Source: Halomonas sp. LR3S48 (lineage in GTDB: Bacteria > Pseudomonadota > Gammaproteobacteria > Pseudomonadales > Halomonadaceae). Taken from it: a stretch of 64,000 bases of DNA. The position numbers and the translations under genes were made by a program. Below the pieces are notes generated by a model, which ran no database searches, was not told where the DNA came from, and saw nothing but the letters and a program-made list of their open reading frames with translations. Shown one piece after another: positions 35,155 through 43,285 of this stretch. Location of the stretch: positions 4,464,001 to 4,528,000 of the forward strand of contig NZ_CP107009.1 of NCBI RefSeq assembly GCF_025725665.1, read 5' to 3'. How positions within the stretch are numbered: position 1 is the first letter of the stretch; every line of letters starts with the position of its first letter.

Positions 35155-36240
35155 ATGACACAACCCAACCCATCAGGCCCGCACGACCTGACCGCCCACG
35201 AGCGCCTGGCGGACACCTCGTCCGGTCAGGTGGCCCGGTTCGAGGAGGAGGCCCTCTCCCTTGGCCGGCGAATCCATCGCTTCTTTCATGCCCATCCGAC
35301 GGCAGCACCTGCATTGGTCCTGGTCGCCTCCGTGCTGGCCTTCATGCTGCTGGTGGGTGAGCGCTTCCTGGCACCGTTCAACCTGTCGCTGATACTGCAG
35401 CAGGTGACCATCATCGGCACACTGGGCATCGCCCAGACGCTGATCATCCTGACCATGGGCATCGACCTTTCCGTTGGCGCCATCATGGTGCTCACGTCGG
35501 TGGTCATGGGGCGAATGGCCATCGACTACGGGTTGCCCCCCTCACTGGCGCTGGCCATCGGCCTGCTGACAGGCGCCATCTGTGGCCTGCTCAACGGTAC
35601 TCTGGTGACACGGCTGAAGCTGCCGCCGTTCATCGCCACCCTCGGCACCTGGAACATCTTCTTCGCCCTGAACCTATGGTATTCCAAGAGCGAGGCCATT
35701 CGCTCGCAGGAGATCGCGGCAACGGCGCCACTGTTGCAATGGGGCGGCACCGCCTTCGAGCTGTTCGGGGCTCGCTTCACCTATGGCTCGATCCTCATGC
35801 TCGCCATCTTCTGTGCCGTCTGGTACGCGTTGAACTGGACGGCCTGGGGCCGGCATGTCTATGCCACCGGTGACGACAAGGATGCCGCCGAACTGGCCGG
35901 AATTCGCACGCGCCGAGTCTTGCTGTCGGTCTACATCGTCGCCGGCCTCATCTGCGCCATCGCCGCCTGGCTGCTGATCGGACGTACCGGCTCGGTCAGC
36001 CCGCAGGCGGGCTATACCGCCAACCTCGACAGCATCACCGCCGTGGTGATCGGTGGTACCTCCCTGTTCGGCGGGCGAGGCTCCATTTTCGGCACCCTGA
36101 TCGGCGCCCTGATCGTCGGCGTATTCCGCAACGGGCTGGCCCTGGCCGGGGTCGACGTGCTGTGGCAGGAGTTTACCGTCGGCATGCTGATCATCGTCGC
36201 CGTGACCACCGACCAGTGGATTCGGAGGGTATCGGCATGA
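35155..36240 (+). CDS. frcC: Sugar (fructose-type) ABC transporter permease
   Basis: A 361-residue permease with about ten hydrophobic segments. Strong landmarks shared with Sinorhizobium FrcC as I recall it are LSLILQQVTIIGTLGIAQTLIILTMGIDLSVGAIMVL in parts, GTLVTRLKLPPFIATLG, WNIFFALNLWYSKSE, NWTAWGRHVYATGDD and the ABC-contact end TAVVIGGTSLFGGRGSI. Length and spacing match FrcC exactly (361). A short hydrophilic N-terminus of about 45 residues precedes TM1. The ATPase gene begins inside its stop (ATGA). Confidence 0.9.
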   Translation: MTQPNPSGPHDLTAHERLADTSSGQVARFEEEALSLGRRIHRFFHAHPTAAPALVLVASVLAFMLLVGERFLAPFNLSLILQQVTIIGTLGIAQTLIILTMGIDLSVGAIMVLTSVVMGRMAIDYGLPPSLALAIGLLTGAICGLLNGTLVTRLKLPPFIATLGTWNIFFALNLWYSKSEAIRSQEIAATAPLLQWGGTAFELFGARFTYGSILMLAIFCAVWYALNWTAWGRHVYATGDDKDAAELAGIRTRRVLLSVYIVAGLICAIAAWLLIGRTGSVSPQAGYTANLDSITAVVIGGTSLFGGRGSIFGTLIGALIVGVFRNGLALAGVDVLWQEFTVGMLIIVAVTTDQWIRRVSA

Positions 36241-37016
36241 ACAGCACTTCTCCCATACTGGAAGCGATCGGATTGATCAAGCGCTATGGGCGGGTCACCG
36301 CGCTGGACCGGGCGGATTTCGACCTGTACCCCGGCGAAGTGCTGGCGGTGATCGGCGACAACGGGGCAGGCAAATCGACGCTGATCAAGGCCCTGTCCGG
36401 CGCCGTGGTACCCGACCAGGGCGAGATCCGCATGCACGGCAAGCCCATTCGCTTCAGTAACCCGATGGAAGCGCGTGCCGCCGGCATCGAGACGGTCTAC
36501 CAGACACTTGCCGTCTCGCCGGCGCTGGGCATCGCCGACAACCTGTTCCTGGGCCGCGAGCTGCGCAAGCCCGGCATCCTGGGTTCCGTGTTTCGCATGC
36601 TCGACAAGGCGGAGATGCAGCGCCAGGCGCGCAAGGAACTGTCCGATCTCGGGCTGCTGACGATCCAGAACATCAATCAGGCCGTGGAGACGCTCTCCGG
36701 TGGCCAGCGTCAGGGGGTGGCGGTGGCCCGCTCGGCGGCCTTCGGCAGCCAGGTGGTGATCCTGGACGAGCCGACGGCAGCCTTGGGCGTCAAGGAATCG
36801 CGCCGGGTGCTGAACCTGATCGCTCAACTGCGCGACCAGGGGCTGCCGATCGTCCTGATCAGCCATAACATGCCGCATGTGTTCGAGGTTGCCGATCGGA
36901 TTCATGTACATCGCCTGGGCCGCCGGGCTGCCGTGATCCGTCCGGATACGCATAGCATGTCCGATGCCGTCGCCATCATGACCGGCGCCACGGAGGTAGA
37001 ACCCGGCGTGGCATGA
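36237..37016 (+). CDS. frcA: Sugar (fructose-type) ABC transporter ATP-binding protein
   Basis: A 259-residue single-domain ABC ATPase. Walker A is GDNGAGKST (40-48), signature LSGGQRQGVAVARSAAFG, Walker B VVILDEPTAALGVKESRRV, switch ISHNMPHVFEVADRI. It follows FrcA of rhizobia nearly residue for residue as I recall it, including LIKRYGRVTALDRADFDLYPGE. Unlike most sugar ATPases (RbsA, XylG) it has one, not two, ATPase domains, as in FrcA. It starts inside the frcC stop (4-base overlap). Confidence 0.92.
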   Translation: MNSTSPILEAIGLIKRYGRVTALDRADFDLYPGEVLAVIGDNGAGKSTLIKALSGAVVPDQGEIRMHGKPIRFSNPMEARAAGIETVYQTLAVSPALGIADNLFLGRELRKPGILGSVFRMLDKAEMQRQARKELSDLGLLTIQNINQAVETLSGGQRQGVAVARSAAFGSQVVILDEPTAALGVKESRRVLNLIAQLRDQGLPIVLISHNMPHVFEVADRIHVHRLGRRAAVIRPDTHSMSDAVAIMTGATEVEPGVA

Positions 37017-37098
37017 CCCGGGAGTTATGCGGCAATATCCGGTGCGAAGCGGTGGCGAAACCCGTCGCCGCTTCGCGCTTTTCGCTCAGGAAGCCCGT

Positions 37099-38031
37099 AT
37101 GCGCAAGCTGCTCATCGCCCTGCTCTCGCTATATGCCGCTCATCTCCACGCCGAGCCATTGAGGATCGGCGTCAGCGTGGCGGATCTCGGCAACCCCTTC
37201 TTCGCCACCCTGGCAGTGGCCCTCGGTGAGTCGGCACGGGTGATGCACCCCGGCGACGTCACCCTGGAGGTAAGGTCGAGCGCCTACGACCTTGAGCGCC
37301 AGGTCAACCAGGTCGACGCCTTCACGCAAGCGCGCATGGACATCATCGTGCTGGCCGCCGCCAACAGCGAGGCCATCGGGCCGGCCGTCCGGCGAGCCCA
37401 GCAGGCCGGTATCGTCGTGGCGGCGGTCGACATCAATGCGCAAGGGGCAGACGTTACCGTGACCACCGATAACGTTCAGGCGGGGGCGATGGCCTGTGGC
37501 TACATGGCCGAGAGATTGGGGCACAGCGGGCGCGTGGCGATCATCAATGGTGCGCCGGTCTCGTCGGTGACCGACCGAGTCGCCGGTTGCCGTGCAGTGT
37601 TGAACGAGTATCCTCGGATCGAGCTGCTCAGCGATGACCACAACGGCGGTGGCACCTACAGTGGCGGTCTCGAGGCCATGACCTATCTGATCAATGCCTA
37701 CCCCGACCTTGAGGCGGTCTTCGCCATCAACGACCCCTCGGCCATGGGAGCGGCCAGTGCCGCGCGCCTGGCCGGGCAGACCCATCTGTTCATCGTTGCG
37801 GTGGATGGTTCTCCCGAGGGTATTGAAGAGCTACGAGAGTCTCCCCCCTTGCTGGTTGCCAGCGCCGCGCAATCCCCACGTCAAATGGCCGAAACGGCCA
37901 TTCGCGAAAGCCTGAGACATCTGGCGGCGAGCGGACGGCAGGAAAACCAAGTGATCCGGCTCTCCACGCACCTGGTCACCAGGGAGAATGCCGAGACTTT
38001 CGATCATTGGGGCGGCGTTGCCCCAGAGTGA
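37099..38031 (+). CDS. Periplasmic sugar-binding protein, possible TorT-like co-sensor
   Basis: A 310-residue precursor with signal peptide MRKLLIALLSLYAAHLHA and a type-1 periplasmic binding (LacI-like) fold: EPLRIGVSVADLGNPFFATLAVAL, IIVLAAANSEAIGPAVRRAQQAGI and VFAINDPSAMGAASAARLAGQ. It is far from frcB in sequence and comes 82 bases after frcA. It may be a second binding protein for FrcCA, or the periplasmic partner of the TorS-like kinase, as TorT is for TorS. Start chosen for the clean signal peptide. Followed by a strong terminator. Confidence 0.8.
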   Translation: MRKLLIALLSLYAAHLHAEPLRIGVSVADLGNPFFATLAVALGESARVMHPGDVTLEVRSSAYDLERQVNQVDAFTQARMDIIVLAAANSEAIGPAVRRAQQAGIVVAAVDINAQGADVTVTTDNVQAGAMACGYMAERLGHSGRVAIINGAPVSSVTDRVAGCRAVLNEYPRIELLSDDHNGGGTYSGGLEAMTYLINAYPDLEAVFAINDPSAMGAASAARLAGQTHLFIVAVDGSPEGIEELRESPPLLVASAAQSPRQMAETAIRESLRHLAASGRQENQVIRLSTHLVTRENAETFDHWGGVAPE

Positions 38032-38069
38032 CGCGATGCTGGAGCTTCGACCCGCTGCCCGAGAACAAG

Positions 38070-38099
38070 ACGCCCCCGCCGGTCTCCCGGCGGGGGCGT
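38070..38099. terminator. Bidirectional terminator after the frc locus
   Basis: ACGCCCCCGCCGG (38070-38082), loop TCTC and the exact complement (38087-38099), a 13-bp perfect GC-rich stem between two convergent genes (the binding protein ending 38031 and glcB ending 38129). Confidence 0.85.
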
Positions 38100-38128
38100 T
38101 CCTGCTTGTCCCGTCGCGGGAAGCGGGC

Positions 38129-40303
38129 TTACTTGGCCTTGTGCACGGCACGCCAGTGATGCAGCAGCGGCTCGGTATAACCGGAGGGCTGCACGCGACC
38201 CTTGAAGATCAGGTCGCTGGCCGCCTTGAACGCGGTCGAGGCGTCGAAGTCGGCGCTCATGGCGGTATAGGCCGGGTCGCCGGCATTCTGCTCGTCGACC
38301 ACCTTGGCCATGCGCTCCAGGGTCTTCTGCACGCGCTCGGCATCGACCACACCATGGTGCAGCCAGTTGGCGATGTGCTGGCTGGAGATACGTAGCGTGG
38401 CGCGATCCTCCATCAGGCCCACGTCGTGGATGTCGGGCACCTTGGAGCAGCCCACGCCGTGCTCGACCCAGCGTACCACGTAACCGAGGATGCCCTGGCA
38501 ATTGTTGTCGAGCTCCTGTTGCCGTTCCGCTTCGGACCACTCGGCCTTCTCGGCCACCGGCACGGTCAGCAGGTCGTCGAGCAGGTCGGGTTCGCCCTTG
38601 GCCTCCAGCTCGCGCTGGATTTCGGCGACGTCGACCTGATGGTAGTGCAGCGCGTGCAGCGCGGCAGCGGTGGGCGACGGTACCCAGGCGGTGTTGGCGC
38701 CGGCCTTGGGGTGGCCGATCTTCTGCTCGAGCATGGCCGCCATCAGGTCGGGCATGGCCCACATGCCCTTGCCGATCTGGGCACGGCCGCGCAGGCCGCA
38801 GGCCAGGCCGACCTGGACGTTGTTGCGCTCGTAGGCGCCGATCCAGGCGGCGTTCTTCATGTCGCCCTTGCGGATCATCGGGCCCGCTTCCATGGCGGTG
38901 TGCATCTCGTCGCCGGTACGGTCGAGGAAGCCGGTATTGATGAACACCACACGGGAAGTGGCCTCGGCGATACACGCCTTGAGGTTGACCGAGGTGCGCC
39001 GCTCCTCGTCCATGATGCCCATCTTGAGCGTGTCTCGAGAGAGACCCAGCAGGTCCTCGATGCGGCCGAACAGCTCGTTGGAGAAGGCGACCTCCTTCGG
39101 CCCGTGCATCTTGGGCTTGACGATGTAGACCGAGCCCTGGCGCGAATTGCGCGCCTCGCCTTCGCCCTTCTTGAGGTCGTGCATGGCCAGCAGGCTCGTC
39201 ACGATGCCGTCGAGGATGCCTTCGGGCAGCTCGTTGCCGTCGGCATCGAGCACCGCCGGAGTGGTCATCAGGTGGCCGACGTTGCGCACGAACATCAGCG
39301 AGCGCCCCGGCAGGGTCAGGCTGCCGCCGTTCGGCGTGGTGTAATCGCGATCCCCGTTGAGGCAGCGGGTGAAGGACTTGCCGCCTTTCTCGATGGCTTC
39401 TTCCAGGTCGCCCTTCATCAGGCCCAGCCAGTTGGCGTAGACGCCGACCTTGTCCTCGGCGTCGACCGCCGCCACGGAGTCTTCGCAGTCCATGATCGCG
39501 GTCAGTGCGGCTTCGATCAGGAGGTCCTTGACGCCGGCCGGGTCGGTCTTGCCGATCGGGTGGCTGGGATCGATCTGGATCTCCAGGTGCAGGTCGTTGT
39601 TGGCCAGCAGGATCGCCTCGGGGCTACCCGCCTCGCCACGATAACCGATCAGCTTGCCCGGCTCCTTCAGGCCGGTTTCTCGCCCGCCCTCGAGGGTCAC
39701 GACCAGATGGCCGTCACGCAGCGCGTACTTGACGGCATCACGGTGGGAGCCCGTGGCCAGCGGTGCGGCCAGATCGAGTACACCGCGGGCGTAGGCAACG
39801 ACCTTCTCGCCGCGCTTGGGGTTGAAGCTTGCGCCCTTCTCGGCACCATCCTCCTCGGAGATGGCATCGGTGCCGTAGAGCGCGTCGTAGAGGCTGCCCC
39901 AGCGGGCATTGGCGGCATTCAGCGCATAGCGGGCGTTGCTTACCGGCACCACCAACTGCGGGCCGGCCTGAACGGCAATCTCGCGATCGACGTTGGCGGT
40001 GGATACCGTGACCTGGGAAGGCGCCTCCACCAGATAACCGATCTCCTCGAGGAAGGCGCGGTAGACGCTCATGTCCCGGACCGGGCCGGGATTCTCGCGG
40101 TGCCAGGTATCCAGCTGTTTCTGAAGACGCTCCCGCTCGGCGAGCAATTCCCGGTTTTTTGGTGTCAGATCATGAAAGATGGCATCGACCCCGGCCCAGA
40201 AGCTCTCGGCGTCCAGGCCGGTGCCGGGGAGGGCCTGGTCGTTGATGAAGCGGTCGAGTTCAGCGGCCACCTGGAGACGATGGCGAGTGACACGTTGGGA
40301 CAT
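38129..40303 (-). CDS. glcB: Malate synthase G
   Basis: Malate synthase G condenses glyoxylate with acetyl-CoA to malate, completing the glyoxylate bypass or glycolate use. The 724-residue protein matches E. coli MSG (723) in size. Visible segments are [25 protein letters not shown] in parts, [32 protein letters not shown] (catalytic region), [21 protein letters not shown] [17 protein letters not shown] and [20 protein letters not shown]. The ATG at 40303 has AGGAGGAG 7 bases upstream; the reading from 40375 adds Pro/Arg-rich junk. Isocitrate lyase is not in the window. Confidence 0.97.
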   Translation of the reverse strand: MSQRVTRHRLQVAAELDRFINDQALPGTGLDAESFWAGVDAIFHDLTPKNRELLAERERLQKQLDTWHRENPGPVRDMSVYRAFLEEIGYLVEAPSQVTVSTANVDREIAVQAGPQLVVPVSNARYALNAANARWGSLYDALYGTDAISEEDGAEKGASFNPKRGEKVVAYARGVLDLAAPLATGSHRDAVKYALRDGHLVVTLEGGRETGLKEPGKLIGYRGEAGSPEAILLANNDLHLEIQIDPSHPIGKTDPAGVKDLLIEAALTAIMDCEDSVAAVDAEDKVGVYANWLGLMKGDLEEAIEKGGKSFTRCLNGDRDYTTPNGGSLTLPGRSLMFVRNVGHLMTTPAVLDADGNELPEGILDGIVTSLLAMHDLKKGEGEARNSRQGSVYIVKPKMHGPKEVAFSNELFGRIEDLLGLSRDTLKMGIMDEERRTSVNLKACIAEATSRVVFINTGFLDRTGDEMHTAMEAGPMIRKGDMKNAAWIGAYERNNVQVGLACGLRGRAQIGKGMWAMPDLMAAMLEQKIGHPKAGANTAWVPSPTAAALHALHYHQVDVAEIQRELEAKGEPDLLDDLLTVPVAEKAEWSEAERQQELDNNCQGILGYVVRWVEHGVGCSKVPDIHDVGLMEDRATLRISSQHIANWLHHGVVDAERVQKTLERMAKVVDEQNAGDPAYTAMSADFDASTAFKAASDLIFKGRVQPSGYTEPLLHHWRAVHKAK

Positions 40304-40466
40304 GGGAAGTCTCCTCCTGCGTGGCGGCCGATTGACATCTGCTCGGCCAGCCGCAATTCGTGGGGGTGATACCACTGCGAAGGCGCCAATTTTGTGGAAA
40401 ACTCTTCCATATGTAAACCCAAGGTAAGGTCTACCCTACTAGACATAGGGTTAAGATCCGACATTT

Positions 40467-40480
40467 TGACCAAATGGTCA
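40467..40480. promoter_or_regulatory. Palindromic operator-like site between glcB and the hydrolase
   Basis: TGACCAAATGGTCA is a perfect inverted repeat (TGACC-AAAT-GGTCA) inside the AT-richer 308-base divergent region. Just before it, ACCCTA (40433-40438) and TAGGGT (40446-40451) form a second inverted repeat. They look like sites for a TetR- or GntR-type repressor, but no such gene is nearby. The rest of the gap shows no gene. Confidence 0.45.
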
Positions 40481-40611
40481 GAAAAAGTGTGCCGAATCAC
40501 AGTGATAGCTCACCTCATAGCATGGCCGGCAGTTAAACTCGTTGCACGCTCGCGCACCTCTGCAGACGAAAGGATTCGAGGGGACAATGTCTTGATCCGT
40601 TGGAGAACGCC

Positions 40612-41595
40612 ATGACCGACTTCACCCCCCTGCAGGCCCTGGGGCCGATCGCCCCCTTCCGGACCGATGGAGACCCCTCGCTGACCGGCTACCTGGCGCA
40701 TTACGGCCTCGCTCCGCTGCTCACCGAGCAGGTCGGTCTCTACGTCGGCTACGTGGACGCACAGCGTTACCAGCTATGGACCCAGGTGTGGAGCCCGGAG
40801 GAACCGGTCGGCACGGCATTCGTGGTGCATGGCTACTACGACCATCTCGGTCTCTATCGCCATCTGCTGGAACGGCTGCTCGAACGCGGCTGGCGGGTCG
40901 TGCTGTGGGATCTGCCAGGTCACGGACTGTCCAGCGGCAAACGCGCCTGCATCGATGACTTCACCCACTATGGAGAATGCCTGCACGCCCTGCAGGCACA
41001 GTTGGATGCCGGAGGTCTTGCCCCGCGGCCCTGGCTAGGCATCGGACAGAGCACTGGTGCCGCCATTCTCGCCACCGATGCCTTGAGCCGGCCTGGCGAA
41101 GGGCACTGGTCGGGCCTGGCCCTGCTCGCTCCCCTGGTGCGCCCTTTCGGCTGGCCCCAGGCGGGATGGCTGCACACCCTGGTGGGACCTTTCGTCCAGA
41201 GCGTACCGCGCAAGTTCCGCGCCAACTCAACCGATGCCGATTTTGCCGCTTTCCTGCGCGAACGCGACCCACTGCAGCCGGAGCATCTCTCGCTCAACTG
41301 GGTCGGCGCCATGCGCCGCTGGATGCCGCAACTGCTCGCGCTGCCCCCCTGCGACATTCCCACCCTGATCCTGCAAGGCGAGCAGGACCTCACTGTCGAC
41401 TGGGAGTGGAACCTGGCAGTGCTGGCGGACAAGTTTCCCAACGCCCGCATCCAGCGTCATCCGGAAGCACGCCATCATCTGGTCAACGAAGCCGAACCCA
41501 TTCGTGACGCCCTGTTCGCTTCGCTTGACGCCTTCGTTGACGAACTGGCACAGGACTTCTCGCCGGCCGCACAGGAGCGTCTCTCCCGATGCTGA
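40612..41595 (+). CDS. Alpha/beta hydrolase (serine aminopeptidase/lysophospholipase type)
   Basis: A 327-residue cytoplasmic hydrolase of the Hydrolase_4 group. The oxyanion region is VVHGYYDHLGLYRHL; the nucleophile elbow is GIGQSTGAA, acid in ILQGEQDLTVDW and His in EARHHLVNE. This resembles monoacylglycerol lipase or lysophospholipase PldB. Substrate unknown. I chose ATG 40612 (MTDFTPLQALG), preceded by GGAG 8 bases upstream, over a TTG at 40600. The stop overlaps the start of the lipoprotein gene (ATGCTGA). Confidence 0.85.
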   Translation: MTDFTPLQALGPIAPFRTDGDPSLTGYLAHYGLAPLLTEQVGLYVGYVDAQRYQLWTQVWSPEEPVGTAFVVHGYYDHLGLYRHLLERLLERGWRVVLWDLPGHGLSSGKRACIDDFTHYGECLHALQAQLDAGGLAPRPWLGIGQSTGAAILATDALSRPGEGHWSGLALLAPLVRPFGWPQAGWLHTLVGPFVQSVPRKFRANSTDADFAAFLRERDPLQPEHLSLNWVGAMRRWMPQLLALPPCDIPTLILQGEQDLTVDWEWNLAVLADKFPNARIQRHPEARHHLVNEAEPIRDALFASLDAFVDELAQDFSPAAQERLSRC

Positions 41596-42083
41596 AACGT
41601 ATCGCTCTGCTCGTGCTGATAGCCCTACTCGCCGGATGCGCCACCCAGCCCCCCGAACCCGACCCCATTCGCCGCGCGCTGCAGAACCTGAGCGACCGCG
41701 CTGTCGCCAGGGTAATGGACGTGGACGCCCTGCAGCCTCCCGAGGAACAAGTGCTGCTGCTGGTACCGCCGCAGGTGGATGCCGACCTGGAAATCGGCAG
41801 CGCGCGCTTCCTGGAGAGCCTCACTCGTGCCCTGCTGGGCGCAAGCGAAGGCCCTCAGGTGCTCGACTGGCGCCCCGCCATGGGCGGCGAGGGAGGCGAG
41901 GGAGGAGATCATCAATGGCGCATGGAGAGCCGCCTGGAGGCCACCGCGCCACGCCTGCGGCTGACCGACCGCGACCTGCTGCCCTACCGACTGACCCTGT
42001 CGCTCTATCGCTCGGACGCGGACGCGGATAGCGCGCTGTGGGAGACCGAGATCGAGGGTGCCTTCGACGCCACGGCGCTGTAG
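41589..42083 (+). CDS. Predicted lipoprotein of unknown function
   Basis: A 164-residue protein with a lipoprotein signal sequence MLKRIALLVLIALLAGC (lipobox LAGC), so the mature form is tethered in the envelope. I do not recognise a family. The mature domain is rich in LLVPPQVDADLEIGSARFLESLTRALLG, a pattern of alternating sheets and helices, followed by a short Gly-rich loop and an acidic end. It overlaps the hydrolase by seven bases and is probably translated with it, suggesting a joint envelope-lipid role. Confidence 0.8.
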   Translation: MLKRIALLVLIALLAGCATQPPEPDPIRRALQNLSDRAVARVMDVDALQPPEEQVLLLVPPQVDADLEIGSARFLESLTRALLGASEGPQVLDWRPAMGGEGGEGGDHQWRMESRLEATAPRLRLTDRDLLPYRLTLSLYRSDADADSALWETEIEGAFDATAL

Positions 42084-42096
42084 TCGCGCGGCGCGC

Positions 42097-43152
42097 CTAG
42101 TCGGCGCGCCCGCCCTCGCCGCCGATCAGCACCATGGCGATCCCGAGTAGGTAGCAGACCAGTATGGCCACGCTCTCGAAACCGATTCGCCCCGGCCCTT
42201 GTTCCTCGCGACGGATCAGCCCAACAAGCAGGATGCCGGTCATCAGCAGCGACAATCCGATCCATAGCGATACCGAGTCCGGCATGGCGTGGTAGATCGA
42301 GCCCTCGCGATAGGCCAGGTCGGCGGCGGCAGCGAACAGCGTATCGAAGGCATTGCCGCCGATGATCCCGGCCACCGCCAGGGTCAAGGCACCGCGCCGT
42401 ACCGCAGCGACCGTTGTCACCAGTTCCGGCAAAGAAGTGGCGACCGAGGTTAGCAGGATGCCGATCGCCGCCTGATCGAGGCCGGTGGTCGCGGAGAGTG
42501 CCGTGGCGCTGCGCTCCATCAGCCAGCCGGCCACGCCCAGCGTCGCGGCGAGTGCGACGAACGAGAGCCAGAGCCCGGTCAGAGATCGCCCCGCCGAGGT
42601 GGCATCCGGCTCGTCGGGACGCGTCTCGAGGGTCTGGGCAGGGCTCCACATCGGCTCGAACTTCGCCTGGTGGATCAGGTGCAAGCCGAATACGTAGGCG
42701 AAGAACAGCAGCGGCGTGACCGGGTGGACGTGCCACAGCGTCAGCTCGGGGGAGAAGCGCCCCACCAGCAGCAGGGACAGCAGGCAGAGCAGCAACGCCC
42801 CCTGCAGGAGGTTGCCGAGGGAGGCCGCCGCATGCTCGAGGTTGGCGCGTCGGTAGGAGATGTCGGCGACGGTCAGGAACAGGGTCTGGGCGGCGATGCC
42901 GCCCAAGGCATTGCTCATCGCCAGCTCCGCGCGCCCGCCCCAGGCCGCCGAGACCGACAGCACGATCCCCGACAACGACGTCGCGAGTCCCAGCAGCACC
43001 GCCCCGGCAATCGCCTCGCCCAGCCCCGTCCGATCGGCCAACTCATCGACGATGCGCGCCAACCGCGTCCCCACCATGCCGATCACTGCCGCCGTGGCGA
43101 GGAACAGTCCGATGGCCAGCGGCAATGACAGGCTTGCCGGGTTCAGGAACAT
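42097..43152 (-). CDS. CaCA-family sodium/calcium exchanger-like membrane protein
   Basis: A 351-residue membrane protein with about ten hydrophobic segments in two halves, as in Na+/Ca2+ exchangers. The second alpha-repeat is canonical: LLTSVATSLPELVTTVAAV and GGNAFDTLFAAA. The first is altered: GLATSLSGIVLSVSAA and ALGGIAAQTLFLT, so the usual PE and GSN residues that hold the ions are missing there. Transport of calcium is therefore uncertain. Start as given; convergent with the lipoprotein gene. Confidence 0.85.
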   Translation of the reverse strand: MFLNPASLSLPLAIGLFLATAAVIGMVGTRLARIVDELADRTGLGEAIAGAVLLGLATSLSGIVLSVSAAWGGRAELAMSNALGGIAAQTLFLTVADISYRRANLEHAAASLGNLLQGALLLCLLSLLLVGRFSPELTLWHVHPVTPLLFFAYVFGLHLIHQAKFEPMWSPAQTLETRPDEPDATSAGRSLTGLWLSFVALAATLGVAGWLMERSATALSATTGLDQAAIGILLTSVATSLPELVTTVAAVRRGALTLAVAGIIGGNAFDTLFAAAADLAYREGSIYHAMPDSVSLWIGLSLLMTGILLVGLIRREEQGPGRIGFESVAILVCYLLGIAMVLIGGEGGRAD

Positions 43153-43223
43153 GCAGCGCGCCAGTGGTGGCGGGCAAGGATCGGTAGGCGATTGTGCATG
43201 GGGCCTCCCAGGCCTTGGACGGC

Positions 43224-43257
43224 GAAGCGGCTCGCCACCCTCATGGCGAGCCGCTTC
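43224..43257 (-). terminator. 14-bp stem-loop downstream of comM
   Basis: GAAGCGGCTCGCCA (43224-43237), loop CCCTCA and its exact complement (43244-43257) lie between the comM/yifB stop and the exchanger gene start. Both genes point left, so it would end the comM transcript. No T tract is seen on that strand, so efficiency is uncertain. Confidence 0.6.
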
Positions 43258-43285
43258 TAAGCGTAGTCGCCCTCCGCGAACGCCC

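Noticed and set aside
38426..40369. A 647-codon open frame antisense to malate synthase G
   Set aside because: Its composition (His/Gly/Val/Gln-rich with no conserved motif) is what high-GC third positions give on the opposite strand; glcB below it is unmistakable.
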